A stretch of DNA of 64,000 nucleotides, taken from NCBI GenBank assembly GCA_902812415.1, contig CADDZJ010000001.1, positions 62,001-126,000 on the forward strand, given 5' to 3'. Both the position numbers and the translations under genes were made by a program. The DNA comes from Acidobacteriota bacterium (lineage in GTDB: Bacteria; Acidobacteriota; Terriglobia; UBA7540). Numbering within the stretch: the first letter of the stretch is position 1; each line of letters begins with the position of its first letter. Of this stretch, positions 17,215 to 26,353 are shown piece after piece. The notes beneath the pieces were generated by a model. It saw nothing but the letters and a program-made list of their open reading frames with translations. It was not told the origin of the DNA and did no database searches.

Positions 17215-18909
17215 TTATTCCTCCACCATCAAAAGCGAGTGCGCGGGGAGGCGCAACGTTGAGCCGTCCGAAACAAGCGAGGCTCCGGGACTCGCGAAGA
17301 GCAGCCTCAGCCTGCCAACTATGCCGCCTTGTTTTGCCAAATGGCACGCCACCGGAAGCTCGGTAAAATTCATGATGGCTACACGTCCGCCGCCCATTGG
17401 AAATACGGCGACGCGCGGCGGCGCATCCAACGAGGTTGGAACCTGCGTCGCCACCTTTTCACGCCACTCGCGAAGAGCGAGTCGCAGAGCGGGTGTAAGC
17501 TGCTCAATGCGATCCCCGGAATCCACAAAGGCAAGCCGCGGCAAGGCGTCTGAGAATACCACCATTTCGCCCCGGTTCTCCTTGACGGTCTTCAAATATT
17601 CCCCTTCATTCAAGCCGATTCCATCGGCCGCCGGCAGACGCGGGTCGCCGCTCAGCCGGTGGGCAAGGTCTTCGCTGACAAACGCCGCGCCGCCCTGATC
17701 AAAGAATTGCGCGAGTTTCGGCACGAATTGAGCGTCCGTCAACGCATGATCGGTGAAAAGAGCCATCTTTGCTCCCTTCGGAAACTCAGCCACCGGCAGC
17801 AAAGGAATTCCCAGCATGCCAATTTCATCAAAGATGTACGGTTCTGATCCCGGGTCGCTGGAAGGGGGCTTGTAGGCTGGAATGCCGCGCCAGCCACCCA
17901 CAAGCTTTGCAAGCGCGGCGAGGTTTTCCTGCCGGGGCATGAGCGCTTCCGCTTGAGCCTGATAACGTGCGGAATCCAGATCGCCGAGATTAAAGAGCAA
18001 AATCTCCGGCGCCCCAGCCAGTACGGAAACATAAGCCTGATCGAGATAGAAAGTGGGGTCGGTGCCGTAGGGGTCAAACCAGGCGCCGCCAGTCTTCGCG
18101 CCGCCGATGTCCGTGAGCCATCGGTAGAGGAAAAAGCCCTCATATTGCTGTTTATGGCCCCAGCGGCTGGAACTGGGATCGCGCAATTCGGTGCCCACCC
18201 AGATGCGGTCGTAAAGCGCGGTTTCGGCAGACACGCTGTAACCTCGCGCCTGATACTGATCGTACCACTGTGGATATTTCAGAATGATTTTTACGCGCGG
18301 ATTCACCTGCCGCGCCGGGCCAAGCACATCATTGCGACTGACTTCGAGCATCAGCTTCTTTCGATATTGCGGCCAGCTCAAGCTGCCTTTCGCGGCTGCG
18401 CACTCCGAGCATTGACAATCGGTGAAGAAGAAATCGTCAATGATGATTTCATTGAAAAGGCTGGCGGCGTCGTGGAAGATGCGGGCCAGATGCTCGCGAT
18501 TAGCTCGGTTGGTGTAACACGCCACAATCTTCCATCCTGTCGAGGGCTTGCCAAGTTGAGTGGTTGCGACTGCACCGGAAACCTGGAAACCCGCGCGCTG
18601 GAAAAAATCCCGCGCCGCCCTTAGTGTTGCGGGGTCGGCCTCATAGCCGTCGCGGAAGACTTCGATGTAGACTTTGCTCAAATGTAAACGCCGGCAAAAG
18701 GCCAAGGCTTCCTCGCGGCCTTGTGGCGTCGAAAGCCGGTCGCGCACCGTCTGAGCGGTGAAGATAGTAGACCATCGCGTTGAACGCGCCGTCTGAGGGA
18801 AAACCAGGGTGGATGTGATTCCCAATATCGTCACAGCCAGCGCAAGCCTGAGCTTTTCTTCCCCAATGGCTTTGTAAAGCTTCCTCACTTCTACGCTCTC
18901 CTTAATCAA
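17215..18909 (-). CDS. secreted glycosidase-like protein of unknown function
   Basis: A 564-residue protein with a hydrophobic segment near residues 20-40 (LRLALAVTILGITSTLVFPQ) acting as signal peptide or anchor. The mature part looks like a TIM-barrel glycoside-hydrolase-like fold: VYIEVFRDGYEADPATLRAA early, IIIDDFFFTDCQCSECAAAK near 150-170 with paired Asp residues and three Cys, and WFDPYGTDPTFYLDQAYVSV later. The C-terminal 200 residues resemble the Rossmann-like and small beta domains seen in trimeric beta-galactosidase-type proteins (FFDQGGAAFVSEDLAHRL; LRLPAHSLLMVEE). Catalytic residues are not assigned. No operon partner. Confidence 0.65.
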   Translation of the reverse strand: MIKESVEVRKLYKAIGEEKLRLALAVTILGITSTLVFPQTARSTRWSTIFTAQTVRDRLSTPQGREEALAFCRRLHLSKVYIEVFRDGYEADPATLRAARDFFQRAGFQVSGAVATTQLGKPSTGWKIVACYTNRANREHLARIFHDAASLFNEIIIDDFFFTDCQCSECAAAKGSLSWPQYRKKLMLEVSRNDVLGPARQVNPRVKIILKYPQWYDQYQARGYSVSAETALYDRIWVGTELRDPSSSRWGHKQQYEGFFLYRWLTDIGGAKTGGAWFDPYGTDPTFYLDQAYVSVLAGAPEILLFNLGDLDSARYQAQAEALMPRQENLAALAKLVGGWRGIPAYKPPSSDPGSEPYIFDEIGMLGIPLLPVAEFPKGAKMALFTDHALTDAQFVPKLAQFFDQGGAAFVSEDLAHRLSGDPRLPAADGIGLNEGEYLKTVKENRGEMVVFSDALPRLAFVDSGDRIEQLTPALRLALREWREKVATQVPTSLDAPPRVAVFPMGGGRVAIMNFTELPVACHLAKQGGIVGRLRLLFASPGASLVSDGSTLRLPAHSLLMVEE

Positions 18910-19134
18910 ACTTCAGCGGGTTACACCCAAAGCAGAAGCACACCGCCGTCAATATATCGCAATGTAATCGCTTTGCGCCTTAAATTTCTTCGGTTTCCTG
19001 AAGGCGTGCCTCATGTGGGCCAGGGATTATGAAACAGAGCGCAAGATAGGGTGGGATTTCGTTTGCTGAATTCCCCAGGGTACACTTTGCGGGGACCGAT
19101 TGCATCTTGCTCGTCACTCGCATACATAGTCCTT

Positions 19135-19770
19135 TTACAGGCCCTGCAGAAAAGGATTCGATTCGCGCTCTTCGCCAAGCGTGGTCGAAGGTCCATGGCC
19201 GGGGAAGACCGGCGTTTCATCCATAAGAGGCAGCAGTTTATTCCGTATGGAGGTAAGAATCTGATGATAGTCTCCGCCCCAAAGATCGGTCCGCCCAATG
19301 CTGCCTTTAAAGAGCGTATCCCCGCTGAAGAGTTTCTGTCCTTCTCCAGATAAAAGCAATGAGATGCTGCCGGGCGAATGGCCGGGCGTTGAGAGCACTA
19401 TCAGCGAAAGCGACCCTGCCTGAAGCATGTCTCCTTCTTTGAGAAAGTCTTTCACTTGCGCGGCGCCAGGCGGCTCAACGCCTAACCATGCTGCCTGAAC
19501 CGCAAGATTCTGATAAAGAGGAAGGTCTGCCGCGTGCATCAGGACTGGGGCGCCTGTCGCCTGCTGAAGCTTCTGAATGCCGCCCACGTGATCGATGTGG
19601 GCATGAGTCGCTACAATATATTTCACTTGAAGCCGATGCTGCTCGAGGATTGCGCGGACACGATCAATTTCATCGCCTGGATCGATGACGATAGCCTCGC
19701 GCGTTGCCTCGTCACCCAGAATCGAGCAATTACAAGCCAGCATGCCAACGGGGAGAATGTGGTGAATCAT
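19135..19770 (-). CDS. MBL-fold metallo-hydrolase, glyoxalase II-like
   Basis: A 211-residue zinc hydrolase. IVATHAHIDHVGG is the HxHxDH metal motif; STPGHSPGSISLLL, FSGDTLFKGSIGRTDLWGGD and VFPGHGPSTTLGEER give the remaining His/Asp ligands. The fold and order match YcbL-type hydroxyacylglutathione hydrolase relatives. I start at ATG 19770 (MIHHILPVGMLACNC), preceded by AGGTAA; an upstream in-frame ATG at 19830 would add 20 untypical residues. It is downstream of rsmB on the same strand with a 109-bp gap, so possibly co-transcribed. The thioester substrate is unknown. Confidence 0.88.
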   Translation of the reverse strand: MIHHILPVGMLACNCSILGDEATREAIVIDPGDEIDRVRAILEQHRLQVKYIVATHAHIDHVGGIQKLQQATGAPVLMHAADLPLYQNLAVQAAWLGVEPPGAAQVKDFLKEGDMLQAGSLSLIVLSTPGHSPGSISLLLSGEGQKLFSGDTLFKGSIGRTDLWGGDYHQILTSIRNKLLPLMDETPVFPGHGPSTTLGEERESNPFLQGL

Positions 19771-19879
19771 TAAAATTACCTGTATTTGCGAACAGACGTC
19801 TTTCGCCTGAACTGAAACAGAGTCAGGCATCCCCAGGGATGCTATTGTCCACTGCCCGGGCGGAAACGCCCCAACTATT

Positions 19880-21232
19880 TTATTTCCAACGAACGATCAC
19901 TGCGGCAAAGAATCCGTCCATCCGATATTTGTTTGGCCAGGTGCGAAAATAACCCGGCTCCTTGAAGAACGGGGCCAGATTCGGGAACTCCTGCCGTAAC
20001 TCCACTGCACCGAGCACACGGAAGCCCTGAAGTTCTGCCAGCACATCGGAAACTACCTCTTCGTTCTCTTCTGGTTCAAGCGAACAAGTCGAATATACCA
20101 GCCTTCCGCCCGGGGCTAGAACCCCAAGCCCCTGCCGCAAAATCGCGCGCTGCGTTGCGGCAATACGGGGAACATCCTCTGGCTGGAGCCGCCACTTGAT
20201 TTCAGGGTTGCGAGCCAGCGTGCCCGTGCCTGAGCAAGGAACATCGACAAGAATCCGGTCAAAGGTTGTGGTGAGAGGAAGAGGCTGGGTAGCGTCGAGC
20301 AGTGCCTGGTGTAATTGAACGCCTTCCGGCCAGCGGCATAAAAGAGTTTTCCGAAGCGCGCGCATTCGCCGCAGGCTGCGGTCGCAGGCCACAATAGAAC
20401 CCTGACCCATCTCGTCTGCTATTTGCCAGGTTTTGATTCCGGGAGCGGCGCAGAGGTCCAAGACCTGGCCTCCCTTTCGCGGAACTAAAAGTTCAACCGC
20501 CAGTTGCGATGCTTCGTCCTGAATCACCACCCGCCCCTCGCGCCATGCGAAGGCATTCGTGATACTTCCCGATTTCACCCATAACGCTCGCTTTCCAAAG
20601 TTTCCAGGTTGCGTTTGAACGTGGTCAGCCAGGAGCTCACCCTGCATCTGTTGCCGATCAAAGCAGGGACCAGTAACGCGAAGGTGGGTGGGAGGAATCG
20701 CCTGGCTAGCCGCAATCAGGGAGCGCGCGGCCTCGCCGCCGAATTCCGTCTCCCAGCGCTCGCAAAGCCACGCAGGAATGGAGCGGCGCGCGCTTTCGAG
20801 ATATTCTTCGTTCGCAGCGTCCGGCGGGTCGCTTGCGCTGAAAGATGCTCTCTGACATCGCCGTAATACCGCATTCACCAGCCCGGCAGCGGACTTCTTG
20901 CGGGCGGCTTTGACCAATTCTACGGATTCATTCACCGCGGCGGAGCAGGGAATGGAACTCAGATATCGAATCTGATAAGCCCCCAGGCGCAGCGCTTCAA
21001 GGACTTCGCGGTCAAAGTATCGGAGCGGCCTTCCGGAAAGCTTTTCAATGATGAAATCCAGGTCGCCGCGCCAGCGGAGGATGCCCATAACCAGCTCAGT
21101 CGCGAGCCTCCGGTCCACTTCTTTCAGCCGCGAAATCTCCGGTCGATGCAACAGGTCCACCGCGTAATTTCGCTTCTCATCCAAGCGGCAGAGAACATGA
21201 AAGGCGGCCAGGCGGGCGGGTGAGACGGACAT
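19880..21232 (-). CDS. rsmB: 16S rRNA (cytosine-967-C5)-methyltransferase RsmB
   Basis: A 450-residue protein with the NusB-like RNA-binding domain first (RLAAFHVLCRLDEKRNYAVD; LRLGAYQIRYL) and the SAM-dependent m5C methyltransferase domain second. VLDLCAAPGIKTWQIADEMG binds SAM. DVPCSGTGTLARNPEIKW carries the PC catalytic motif and YSTCSLEPEENEEVV the second catalytic Cys. It methylates C967 of 16S rRNA. The short C-terminus (DGFFAAVIVRWK) is canonical. Confidence 0.93.
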   Translation of the reverse strand: MSVSPARLAAFHVLCRLDEKRNYAVDLLHRPEISRLKEVDRRLATELVMGILRWRGDLDFIIEKLSGRPLRYFDREVLEALRLGAYQIRYLSSIPCSAAVNESVELVKAARKKSAAGLVNAVLRRCQRASFSASDPPDAANEEYLESARRSIPAWLCERWETEFGGEAARSLIAASQAIPPTHLRVTGPCFDRQQMQGELLADHVQTQPGNFGKRALWVKSGSITNAFAWREGRVVIQDEASQLAVELLVPRKGGQVLDLCAAPGIKTWQIADEMGQGSIVACDRSLRRMRALRKTLLCRWPEGVQLHQALLDATQPLPLTTTFDRILVDVPCSGTGTLARNPEIKWRLQPEDVPRIAATQRAILRQGLGVLAPGGRLVYSTCSLEPEENEEVVSDVLAELQGFRVLGAVELRQEFPNLAPFFKEPGYFRTWPNKYRMDGFFAAVIVRWK

Positions 21233-21481
21233 GGGTTACGGCGCTCTATCGTGAGGATAACGGAAAATCCTTGCGGCTCATAAAGGGCTCGAGCCAGCAA
21301 CCTGCAAGGGCCGAGCCGAAGGGCTTAAAGTATTTACTTCTAAATAACTAATGAGATGTGATATGAGTAAAGAGCCGAATTGCAGAAAAGCTGATTCGGA
21401 TCGGAAAAGACTGGAAGCGCTTTTTGCAACGGCTTCGCGCTTGAAGCGAATTTGACCCCCTTCAGGGAAAGGAGAAGTTAC

Positions 21482-21676
21482 ATGAATCAGACTCACAATT
21501 CCGCAGAAGCTTCCATTCGCAAGGCTTTCGAGCTTCTCATTCAAATTCGAGGGCATCGGCAAGCAGACCGCCTGCTGGCTCTTGCCAATGGTTACCTGCG
21601 CATGCTGTTGCATTCCACGCCCGAAAGCACACCCATCATGGTCTCCATTCGCGCGATCCGAATCCGCGAGCCTTAG
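21482..21676 (+). CDS. small protein of unknown function
   Basis: A 64-residue ORF with a strong ribosome site (GGAAAGGAGAAG just before ATG 21482) and a helical, Ala/Leu/Arg-rich middle (IRKAFELLIQIRGHRQADRL). No transmembrane segment and no family I recognise. It lies tail-to-tail with the coiled-coil HTH regulator. The clear ribosome site and balanced composition support a real gene; function unknown. Confidence 0.55.
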   Translation: MNQTHNSAEASIRKAFELLIQIRGHRQADRLLALANGYLRMLLHSTPESTPIMVSIRAIRIREP

Positions 21677-21699
21677 GCTAGCGGTTGCGGATTACAAAC

Positions 21700-22197
21700 T
21701 CATTCAGCCTGAATTGAGGGGGCACCGCTCACAGCTTCCGCCGGCTGAGCCTTTTCAGCCTTCAATTGGGCGACCTGGCGCTGAAGCTCAGACGCCAGAT
21801 CTTCCAAAATGCGCAGTTGTTCCGAGCGACGCTCAATCGCGCCCTCCAGCCGCGCAATCTGCTGGCGAAGCCGCGCATTTTCCCGTTGCAGCATCTGGGA
21901 GCCGGTGTCGGGAATGGCTCGCTTCACGCCAGCGCCTCGGACGCGCGCCTCCGGCGCTCCCGCAACCCGTTCCTGAATCTGTCGGATTACGGCATCCACC
22001 TCTTTGCGCTCCGCCCCCGGAGGGCAGATGCTGCGCAGGAGCAGGAGACGCGCCAAATCGGGTTGGTTGCGCCCGCGCTCCCAGTGCTGGATAGCCCCCT
22101 TGGTGGCGTTTAATCGTCGCGATAAACCTTCCTGGCTGAGGCCCAGGCGTTGTCGGACCCGGCGGATCACTTTCGGAATGTCGAGCGTTGCAGCCAT
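21700..22197 (-). CDS. HTH (XRE-like) regulator with C-terminal coiled coil
   Basis: A 165-residue DNA-binding protein. Residues 8-60 form a lambda-repressor-type helix-turn-helix (VRQRLGLSQEGLSRRLNATK followed by AIQHWERGRNQP). Residues about 100-150 are a long heptad-patterned coiled coil (LQRENARLRQQIARLEGAI; LEDLASELQRQVAQLKAEK) that probably dimerises it. A strong ribosome site GGAGGAA precedes the ATG. The upstream 50 bp hold two AGTACT boxes 19 bp apart (22221 and 22240), which could be its own operator. Target genes unknown. Confidence 0.82.
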   Translation of the reverse strand: MAATLDIPKVIRRVRQRLGLSQEGLSRRLNATKGAIQHWERGRNQPDLARLLLLRSICPPGAERKEVDAVIRQIQERVAGAPEARVRGAGVKRAIPDTGSQMLQRENARLRQQIARLEGAIERRSEQLRILEDLASELQRQVAQLKAEKAQPAEAVSGAPSIQAE

Positions 22198-22219
22198 AAA
22201 AAATTCCTCCCATGCGAAA

Positions 22220-22255
22220 TAGTACTTGACAAGAACTATAGTACTAGGCTAGACT
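22220..22255 (+). promoter_or_regulatory. AGTACT-box pair and overlapping plus-strand promoter-like sequence
   Basis: TAGTACT (22220-22226) and AGTACTA (22240-22246) are paired boxes spaced 19 bp centre to centre. On the plus strand TTGACA (22226-22231), an 18-bp spacer and TAGACT (22250-22255) make a moderate sigma-70-like promoter reading away from the regulator. The arrangement would let the HTH protein repress both itself and a divergent transcript. Confidence 0.4.
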
Positions 22256-22260
22256 TTAGA

Positions 22261-23054
22261 GTGTTACCGCTTCCGCAGCCATCGTCCGAGCCTCAGAAGC
22301 CGGCTGCAAGGCGGGAAATGCGCGGTCTTTATCCGTAGCTTTGACCGTTTCACGAGGCAAACTTGCGGGCGAGCTATCCGCGCTCTGTTTTCGGAGTTGC
22401 CATGCCCTGCGCATGGCTTTTCTTGGCGATCATTAGTTACTAAATAGCTAATAGTTTCAATGTTAAGAAAGCCGAAAAACGTCGATCCCACGCCACGATG
22501 CCCTGCTGGAAGCAGGAATAGCGTGCCTTTAAATACCTTGCACAATATCTTATTCATGATTTTCTTGATCCTGATAAGAAATATCTTTGCGCAAACTCTT
22601 CGGCGGCTACACCTACCCCCTTGCATACATCTCAGATTCCCGCTCAATCGCTGGATGACGCCTGGAGGTTTATTTCATGTTCTAGGTTGCCAATCTTTCG
22701 AATTATTTTTCAGCACCCCGCTCCAGACGGCCAAAGCCTCCATCCTGGAATCTTGCTTTCGATCAAAGCTAGCCTACATTACAAAACCTGTCTCGTCAAG
22801 AGAAGATTTATTTCTAGCCTACACTCGGGCGTGCGCCCTCCGGCGGCTATGGCCGCGCAATAACTCGGTTTCATGGCAAGGTGCACGCCGCTCGCAAAGC
22901 TCGATTTCTATCTCCTATCCCTCTGATGCTCGGATCACGGGAAATCGGGAATGGCATCTTCAATCTTTGAATCATACCCCCTCGCGCATTTTTAGTTTCA
23001 GATCCCCTCGCAAATGTAAAACACGGATCAACCGCTGTGCGGAGAGGAGATTAG
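22261..23054. other. 790-bp region without recognisable gene
   Basis: No open frame here has a convincing ribosome site or protein-like composition. It separates the HTH regulator from the two small genes at 23055 and 23494. If the promoter-like sequence at 22226 drives those genes, this would be an unusually long leader or hold an untranslated RNA. An AT-rich motif TTAGTTACTAAATAGCTAAT occurs at about 22432, and a similar ACTTCTAAATAACTAATGAG near 21335. Confidence 0.4.
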
Positions 23055-23468
23055 ATGATGCAATCCATATCTCATCATGCTTCGGATATATCGAATCAAT
23101 CCGGAACGTTGAAATCAACCATCAACCCGATTCCCGCGTCACTCGTGCTGGCATCGCCGGGAGAACCCGGGTGGAAGCCCACCAGACTCGGCAGGGCAGA
23201 AATAGCCTTCAGACTCCCCTCGAATCTGCGATGTTCAGAAAAAGGCTGTGTCTTTCCTGCCGCTCCTGATTTGGCCGGGATGTGCCTCCACCATTATCGG
23301 CAATCCCAGGAACCGATCCTGTTTGCTTCTCACCAACCCACGCGGGCGGTTGTCGAACGCGGGAGGTTTGGCATTCCGGAACACGAAGTGGACACATCCC
23401 GGCTTAAGGACCGCCGTCGGCTGGCGGCCTTGCGGGAAGCGTTTTTGGAAGACGAATCTACTCGTTAA
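23055..23468 (+). CDS. small protein with putative zinc-finger (C-x4-C ... C-x2-H)
   Basis: A 137-residue protein not resembling any family I can name. Its core CSEKGCVFPAAPDLAGMCLH then HYRQ (residues 60-85) places Cys-Cys and Cys-His-His as in small zinc-ribbon-like modules. The C-terminus is charged and helical (SRLKDRRRLAALREAFLEDE). A good ribosome site (GGAGAGGAGAT) precedes the ATG; a second ATG follows immediately. The HTH protein at 23494 begins 25 bp downstream, so the two are probably an operon. A DNA- or RNA-binding role is inference. Confidence 0.65.
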   Translation: MMQSISHHASDISNQSGTLKSTINPIPASLVLASPGEPGWKPTRLGRAEIAFRLPSNLRCSEKGCVFPAAPDLAGMCLHHYRQSQEPILFASHQPTRAVVERGRFGIPEHEVDTSRLKDRRRLAALREAFLEDESTR

Positions 23469-23493
23469 GCGAGCCTGTGAAGTGAGGTGAGAG

Positions 23494-23766
23494 ATGGCAG
23501 CGCCTTTACAATCCTGGACACAAAATGTCACTCGCCGCTTGGCTGGAAGGACGACGGGCGGGAGCGGCCACGCTCCCTTGCTCACGGCTTCCAGCGCCTG
23601 GCTCGCCCTTCAGGGCCGCACGGGAATCCCGATTGGCCGCGCCACATTCTATCGATGGCTGAGCAACGGAAAGATCTTCTCCGTCCGTATTGGCACAAAG
23701 ATGTATATTCCGCTTTCCGTAATCGAAGAGATTGTCCGCCGATGCCAATCCGGCGAGGGGTTATAG
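23494..23766 (+). CDS. small excisionase/MerR-like DNA-binding protein
   Basis: A 90-residue protein whose second half (GIPIGRATFYRWLSNGKIFS, then VRIGTKMYIPLSVIEEIVRR) is a winged-helix/excisionase-type DNA-binding domain, similar in layout to the protein at 30279. A ribosome site (GTGAGGTGAGAG) precedes the ATG. It follows the putative zinc-finger gene by 25 bp. It may be a phage- or element-derived regulator; no integrase lies nearby. Target unknown. Confidence 0.7.
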   Translation: MAAPLQSWTQNVTRRLAGRTTGGSGHAPLLTASSAWLALQGRTGIPIGRATFYRWLSNGKIFSVRIGTKMYIPLSVIEEIVRRCQSGEGL

Positions 23767-23796
23767 CGCCTTTTGCGTGATCATCTGAAGCAGGGT

Positions 23797-24696
23797 TCAG
23801 TGCGTGAGCAGATGCTCAAGGGCCGATCGCAGCTCTGGAAACCGGAACGGATAACCGGAGGTCCTGAGGCGGGCAGGGTCAGCGCGCTGGCTGGCAAGGA
23901 GCAGTTCATCCGCCATTTCGCCAAAGGCCAGCCGCGCCGCAAAACCTGGCATTCTCAGCAAGGTAGGACGCTTCAGCACCTTGCCCAGCGTCTCAACGAA
24001 CTCGCTGTTTCTTACCGGATTAGGGGAGGCCATAAGGACCGGGCCGCTCAACTCGGCGTGGGCAAGGCAATGTTGAATGGCTCCCATCACGTCATCCAGA
24101 GCAATCCAGCTCATATATTGCCTTCCGGTTCCAATCGGCCCCCCCAGTCCCTTGCGAAAGACCGGAAGCATTCGGGCGAGCGCGCCGCCTTCCGCGCTTA
24201 ACACCATGCTATTTCGCAGAATGACGGTACGAATGCCTCTCTCGGCGGCTAGCCCGGCGGCCTCTTCCCATTCGCGGCAAACTTGCGCTAAAAAACCCGA
24301 GCCGGCCGGCGTGTCTTCTCGCAGAATCTCATCGCCACGGTCTCCGTAGTATCCAATTGCCGACGCGCTTACCAGGGTCTTTGGGGGATGCGCAAGCTTG
24401 ATAAGGGCCTCGCAGAGCAATCGCGTCCCTGCCACACGACTTTCCCGGATTCTGGCTTTGTGTTCAGGGGTCCAACGATGCGCGGCGATGTTCTCACCAG
24501 CAAGATGAATTACCGCGTCGATTTCCTGGTTTGAAAACGCAGGGGGCAGATTGGCTTTAGGATTCCAGAGGATCGCGTCGTCGGCCGCCTGGGTTCCCGG
24601 GCGCACCAAGCGAATCGTCTGATGTCCGGAGGCTGTAAGCTCCCTGATCAGCGCTGAGCCAATCAGCCCGCTTGATCCGGTGATGAGGACTCGCAT
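23797..24696 (-). CDS. TIGR01777-family NAD(P)-dependent epimerase
   Basis: A 299-residue extended-SDR protein (YfcH/SulA-like). MRVLITGSSGLIGSALIREL is the Rossmann start, AVIHLAGENIAAHRWTPEHK the family hallmark, and SASAIGYYGDRGDE provides the YxxxD variant of the catalytic Tyr region. The C-terminal part (RMPGFAARLAFGEMADELLL, FRFPELRSALEHLL) is the DUF1731 tail. Reaction unknown in the whole family. Convergent with the small HTH gene at 23494. Confidence 0.92.
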   Translation of the reverse strand: MRVLITGSSGLIGSALIRELTASGHQTIRLVRPGTQAADDAILWNPKANLPPAFSNQEIDAVIHLAGENIAAHRWTPEHKARIRESRVAGTRLLCEALIKLAHPPKTLVSASAIGYYGDRGDEILREDTPAGSGFLAQVCREWEEAAGLAAERGIRTVILRNSMVLSAEGGALARMLPVFRKGLGGPIGTGRQYMSWIALDDVMGAIQHCLAHAELSGPVLMASPNPVRNSEFVETLGKVLKRPTLLRMPGFAARLAFGEMADELLLASQRADPARLRTSGYPFRFPELRSALEHLLTH

Positions 24697-24772
24697 GGAT
24701 TCCCCCGAAATGAGGCCGCTACGGCGTCATCATAGCACAGGCCGAGCAACGGGATTTTCCCAAGTGCAGCCG

Positions 24773-26353
24773 TCAGAACAAATGGACGCGGTTGGCGAGT
24801 AAAACGTAGGAATTGGGCGGTATTTGGATGCCATTAATGGGACCGCCGCTTTGATCGAAGAACAGCAGGCCCCGGACTTGCAACTGCGGAGAGGGACTGA
24901 GGCCGGCAAGGCCATTTACGTTAATAAATTGGGTTTGCGCATTCGTGATGACATAAATATTCTGTCCCTGAAAAAGGGTGAAGCACGGGACAAAGCGGAA
25001 GGCTCCGCTTAAGTTATCGGCTCCTGCTGTGAGCAGGGCAGAGAAGTTGCCCGAAACGGTTTGAAGTGGAATGTAAACATTACTGGCGTCAACAGTGGAA
25101 GGCGGCGTTGTTGCAGGCGGGGTCGCTCGCGCCGGAGCCGTATAAGTCCCATGGACTACAAGCTGCTGGCCGACATTCAGGAATGTTGAATCCGGGGTAA
25201 GATTTGGAAAATTGGCGGCAGGAGCAGAAAAATGGAACCCGGTCGAAGTGGATACGTTGACGATGACCGGTGGAGTATCCAGGGGCACGGAATTTCCGGT
25301 TCCGGCGGAAGTGTTTGGCTCCTGATCGTGAACATAGAGCTGAAATTGGGTGAGATTCCCCGAAGAATCTTTAGTCACGGAGATGACGTAGCCCAGGAAA
25401 GCCGACTTATCATTCGCCAGATCCGTTTGGTCCTCAATCACAATCGTATTGGCAATAAAGTTCCCCTGCGAATCCACGTAACCATTGATTTCCACAAAAT
25501 TTCCGGTCGTAATCTGATTGAGCGCTGCAGCGCCAATCAGTTGAGTGTTTTTAGTCAGGTTGACGGTAATGGCGGGGCCAGCGCCCTCGAGCGACGAAGT
25601 GACGTTAAATCCCGGCAAAGTTTGGACCACGAAGCTGCCAATGAAGTTTGAGTTTGTGCTTGTGTTGTTGACGCTAAGAATGTAGCCATGGAAATCGTCC
25701 AGCGCGCCAAATCCCTGGCTACCCGAAGCGGCCAGCGTTGTGGCATTCACCACCGGGGTTACCTTGACGGTGAGAGACCCCGGCGAGCCCGAGACGTTGA
25801 CTTGGCCTTGGGCGGTCAACTCAATCGATTGGGCCAGGTTGAAATCGATGTTCATCGCGGCGGCCTGGCACGGCGTGCTGGAGGTAGACGAGCAGGCCTG
25901 AACCACCAACGGCGGATTAATCGTGAAATTAACGGTTTCCGAGCTGAGGGTGGGGGTAATTACGTCAATCGGAGGGCTCACCGCAGAGTCGAAAAGCGCC
26001 ATGCTGGAAGCGCTGAACTGAACCTGCCCTCCGGTATAAGTTCCCGGAGAAACGGAAACAACGTCTGCCACAGCAGTCGTGTCCCTCAAAGCGGCAAAGT
26101 CCAGGGGGATGAAAGTGTTCGAAGCCAGAACGGAAACCGACCCGCTGCCTCCCTGGGGAGTAAGCGTTAGCGAAGCGATATTCGTCCGAAAAGAGAGGAG
26201 GTTACATAATGGAACGTCGCCGGCAAAAATGATCAGAGTGCCTTTCTCATTGCTTGTGGATGTAGGGTTTGAGCTACACCCTGCCATTCCCAAGGCGACC
26301 GCTGACAATAACAAGCTCCAAAGTAGTGAGCGCTTAAACATTCGCCTCCTCAT
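24773..26353 (-). CDS. DUF4382/DUF5666-type lipoprotein
   Basis: A 526-residue surface or periplasmic lipoprotein. The signal peptide ends AGC with lipidated Cys26 (LGMAGCSSNPTSTS). The first domain (GTLIIFAGDVPLCNLLSFRT, VSPGTYTGGQVQFSAS) resembles DUF4382. Later blocks such as GNFVEINGYVDSQGNFIANT and IVIEDQTDLANDKSAFLGYV look like DUF5666 OB-like repeats. Rich in Thr/Ser/Val, no catalytic motif visible. ATG 26353 overlaps a GAGGAGG that serves as ribosome site for the alternative ATG at 26341. Isolated transcription unit; function unknown. Confidence 0.78.
   Translation of the reverse strand: MRRRMFKRSLLWSLLLSAVALGMAGCSSNPTSTSNEKGTLIIFAGDVPLCNLLSFRTNIASLTLTPQGGSGSVSVLASNTFIPLDFAALRDTTAVADVVSVSPGTYTGGQVQFSASSMALFDSAVSPPIDVITPTLSSETVNFTINPPLVVQACSSTSSTPCQAAAMNIDFNLAQSIELTAQGQVNVSGSPGSLTVKVTPVVNATTLAASGSQGFGALDDFHGYILSVNNTSTNSNFIGSFVVQTLPGFNVTSSLEGAGPAITVNLTKNTQLIGAAALNQITTGNFVEINGYVDSQGNFIANTIVIEDQTDLANDKSAFLGYVISVTKDSSGNLTQFQLYVHDQEPNTSAGTGNSVPLDTPPVIVNVSTSTGFHFSAPAANFPNLTPDSTFLNVGQQLVVHGTYTAPARATPPATTPPSTVDASNVYIPLQTVSGNFSALLTAGADNLSGAFRFVPCFTLFQGQNIYVITNAQTQFINVNGLAGLSPSPQLQVRGLLFFDQSGGPINGIQIPPNSYVLLANRVHLF

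Noticed and set aside
21482-22197. small ORF plus HTH regulator as a toxin-antitoxin pair
   Set aside because: The genes are convergent, not co-directional, and the small protein has no toxin-like motif.
23209-23397. minus-strand frames opposite the zinc-finger-like gene
   Set aside because: The plus-strand frame has a better ribosome site and a plausible Cys/His pattern; the minus frames lack start signals.
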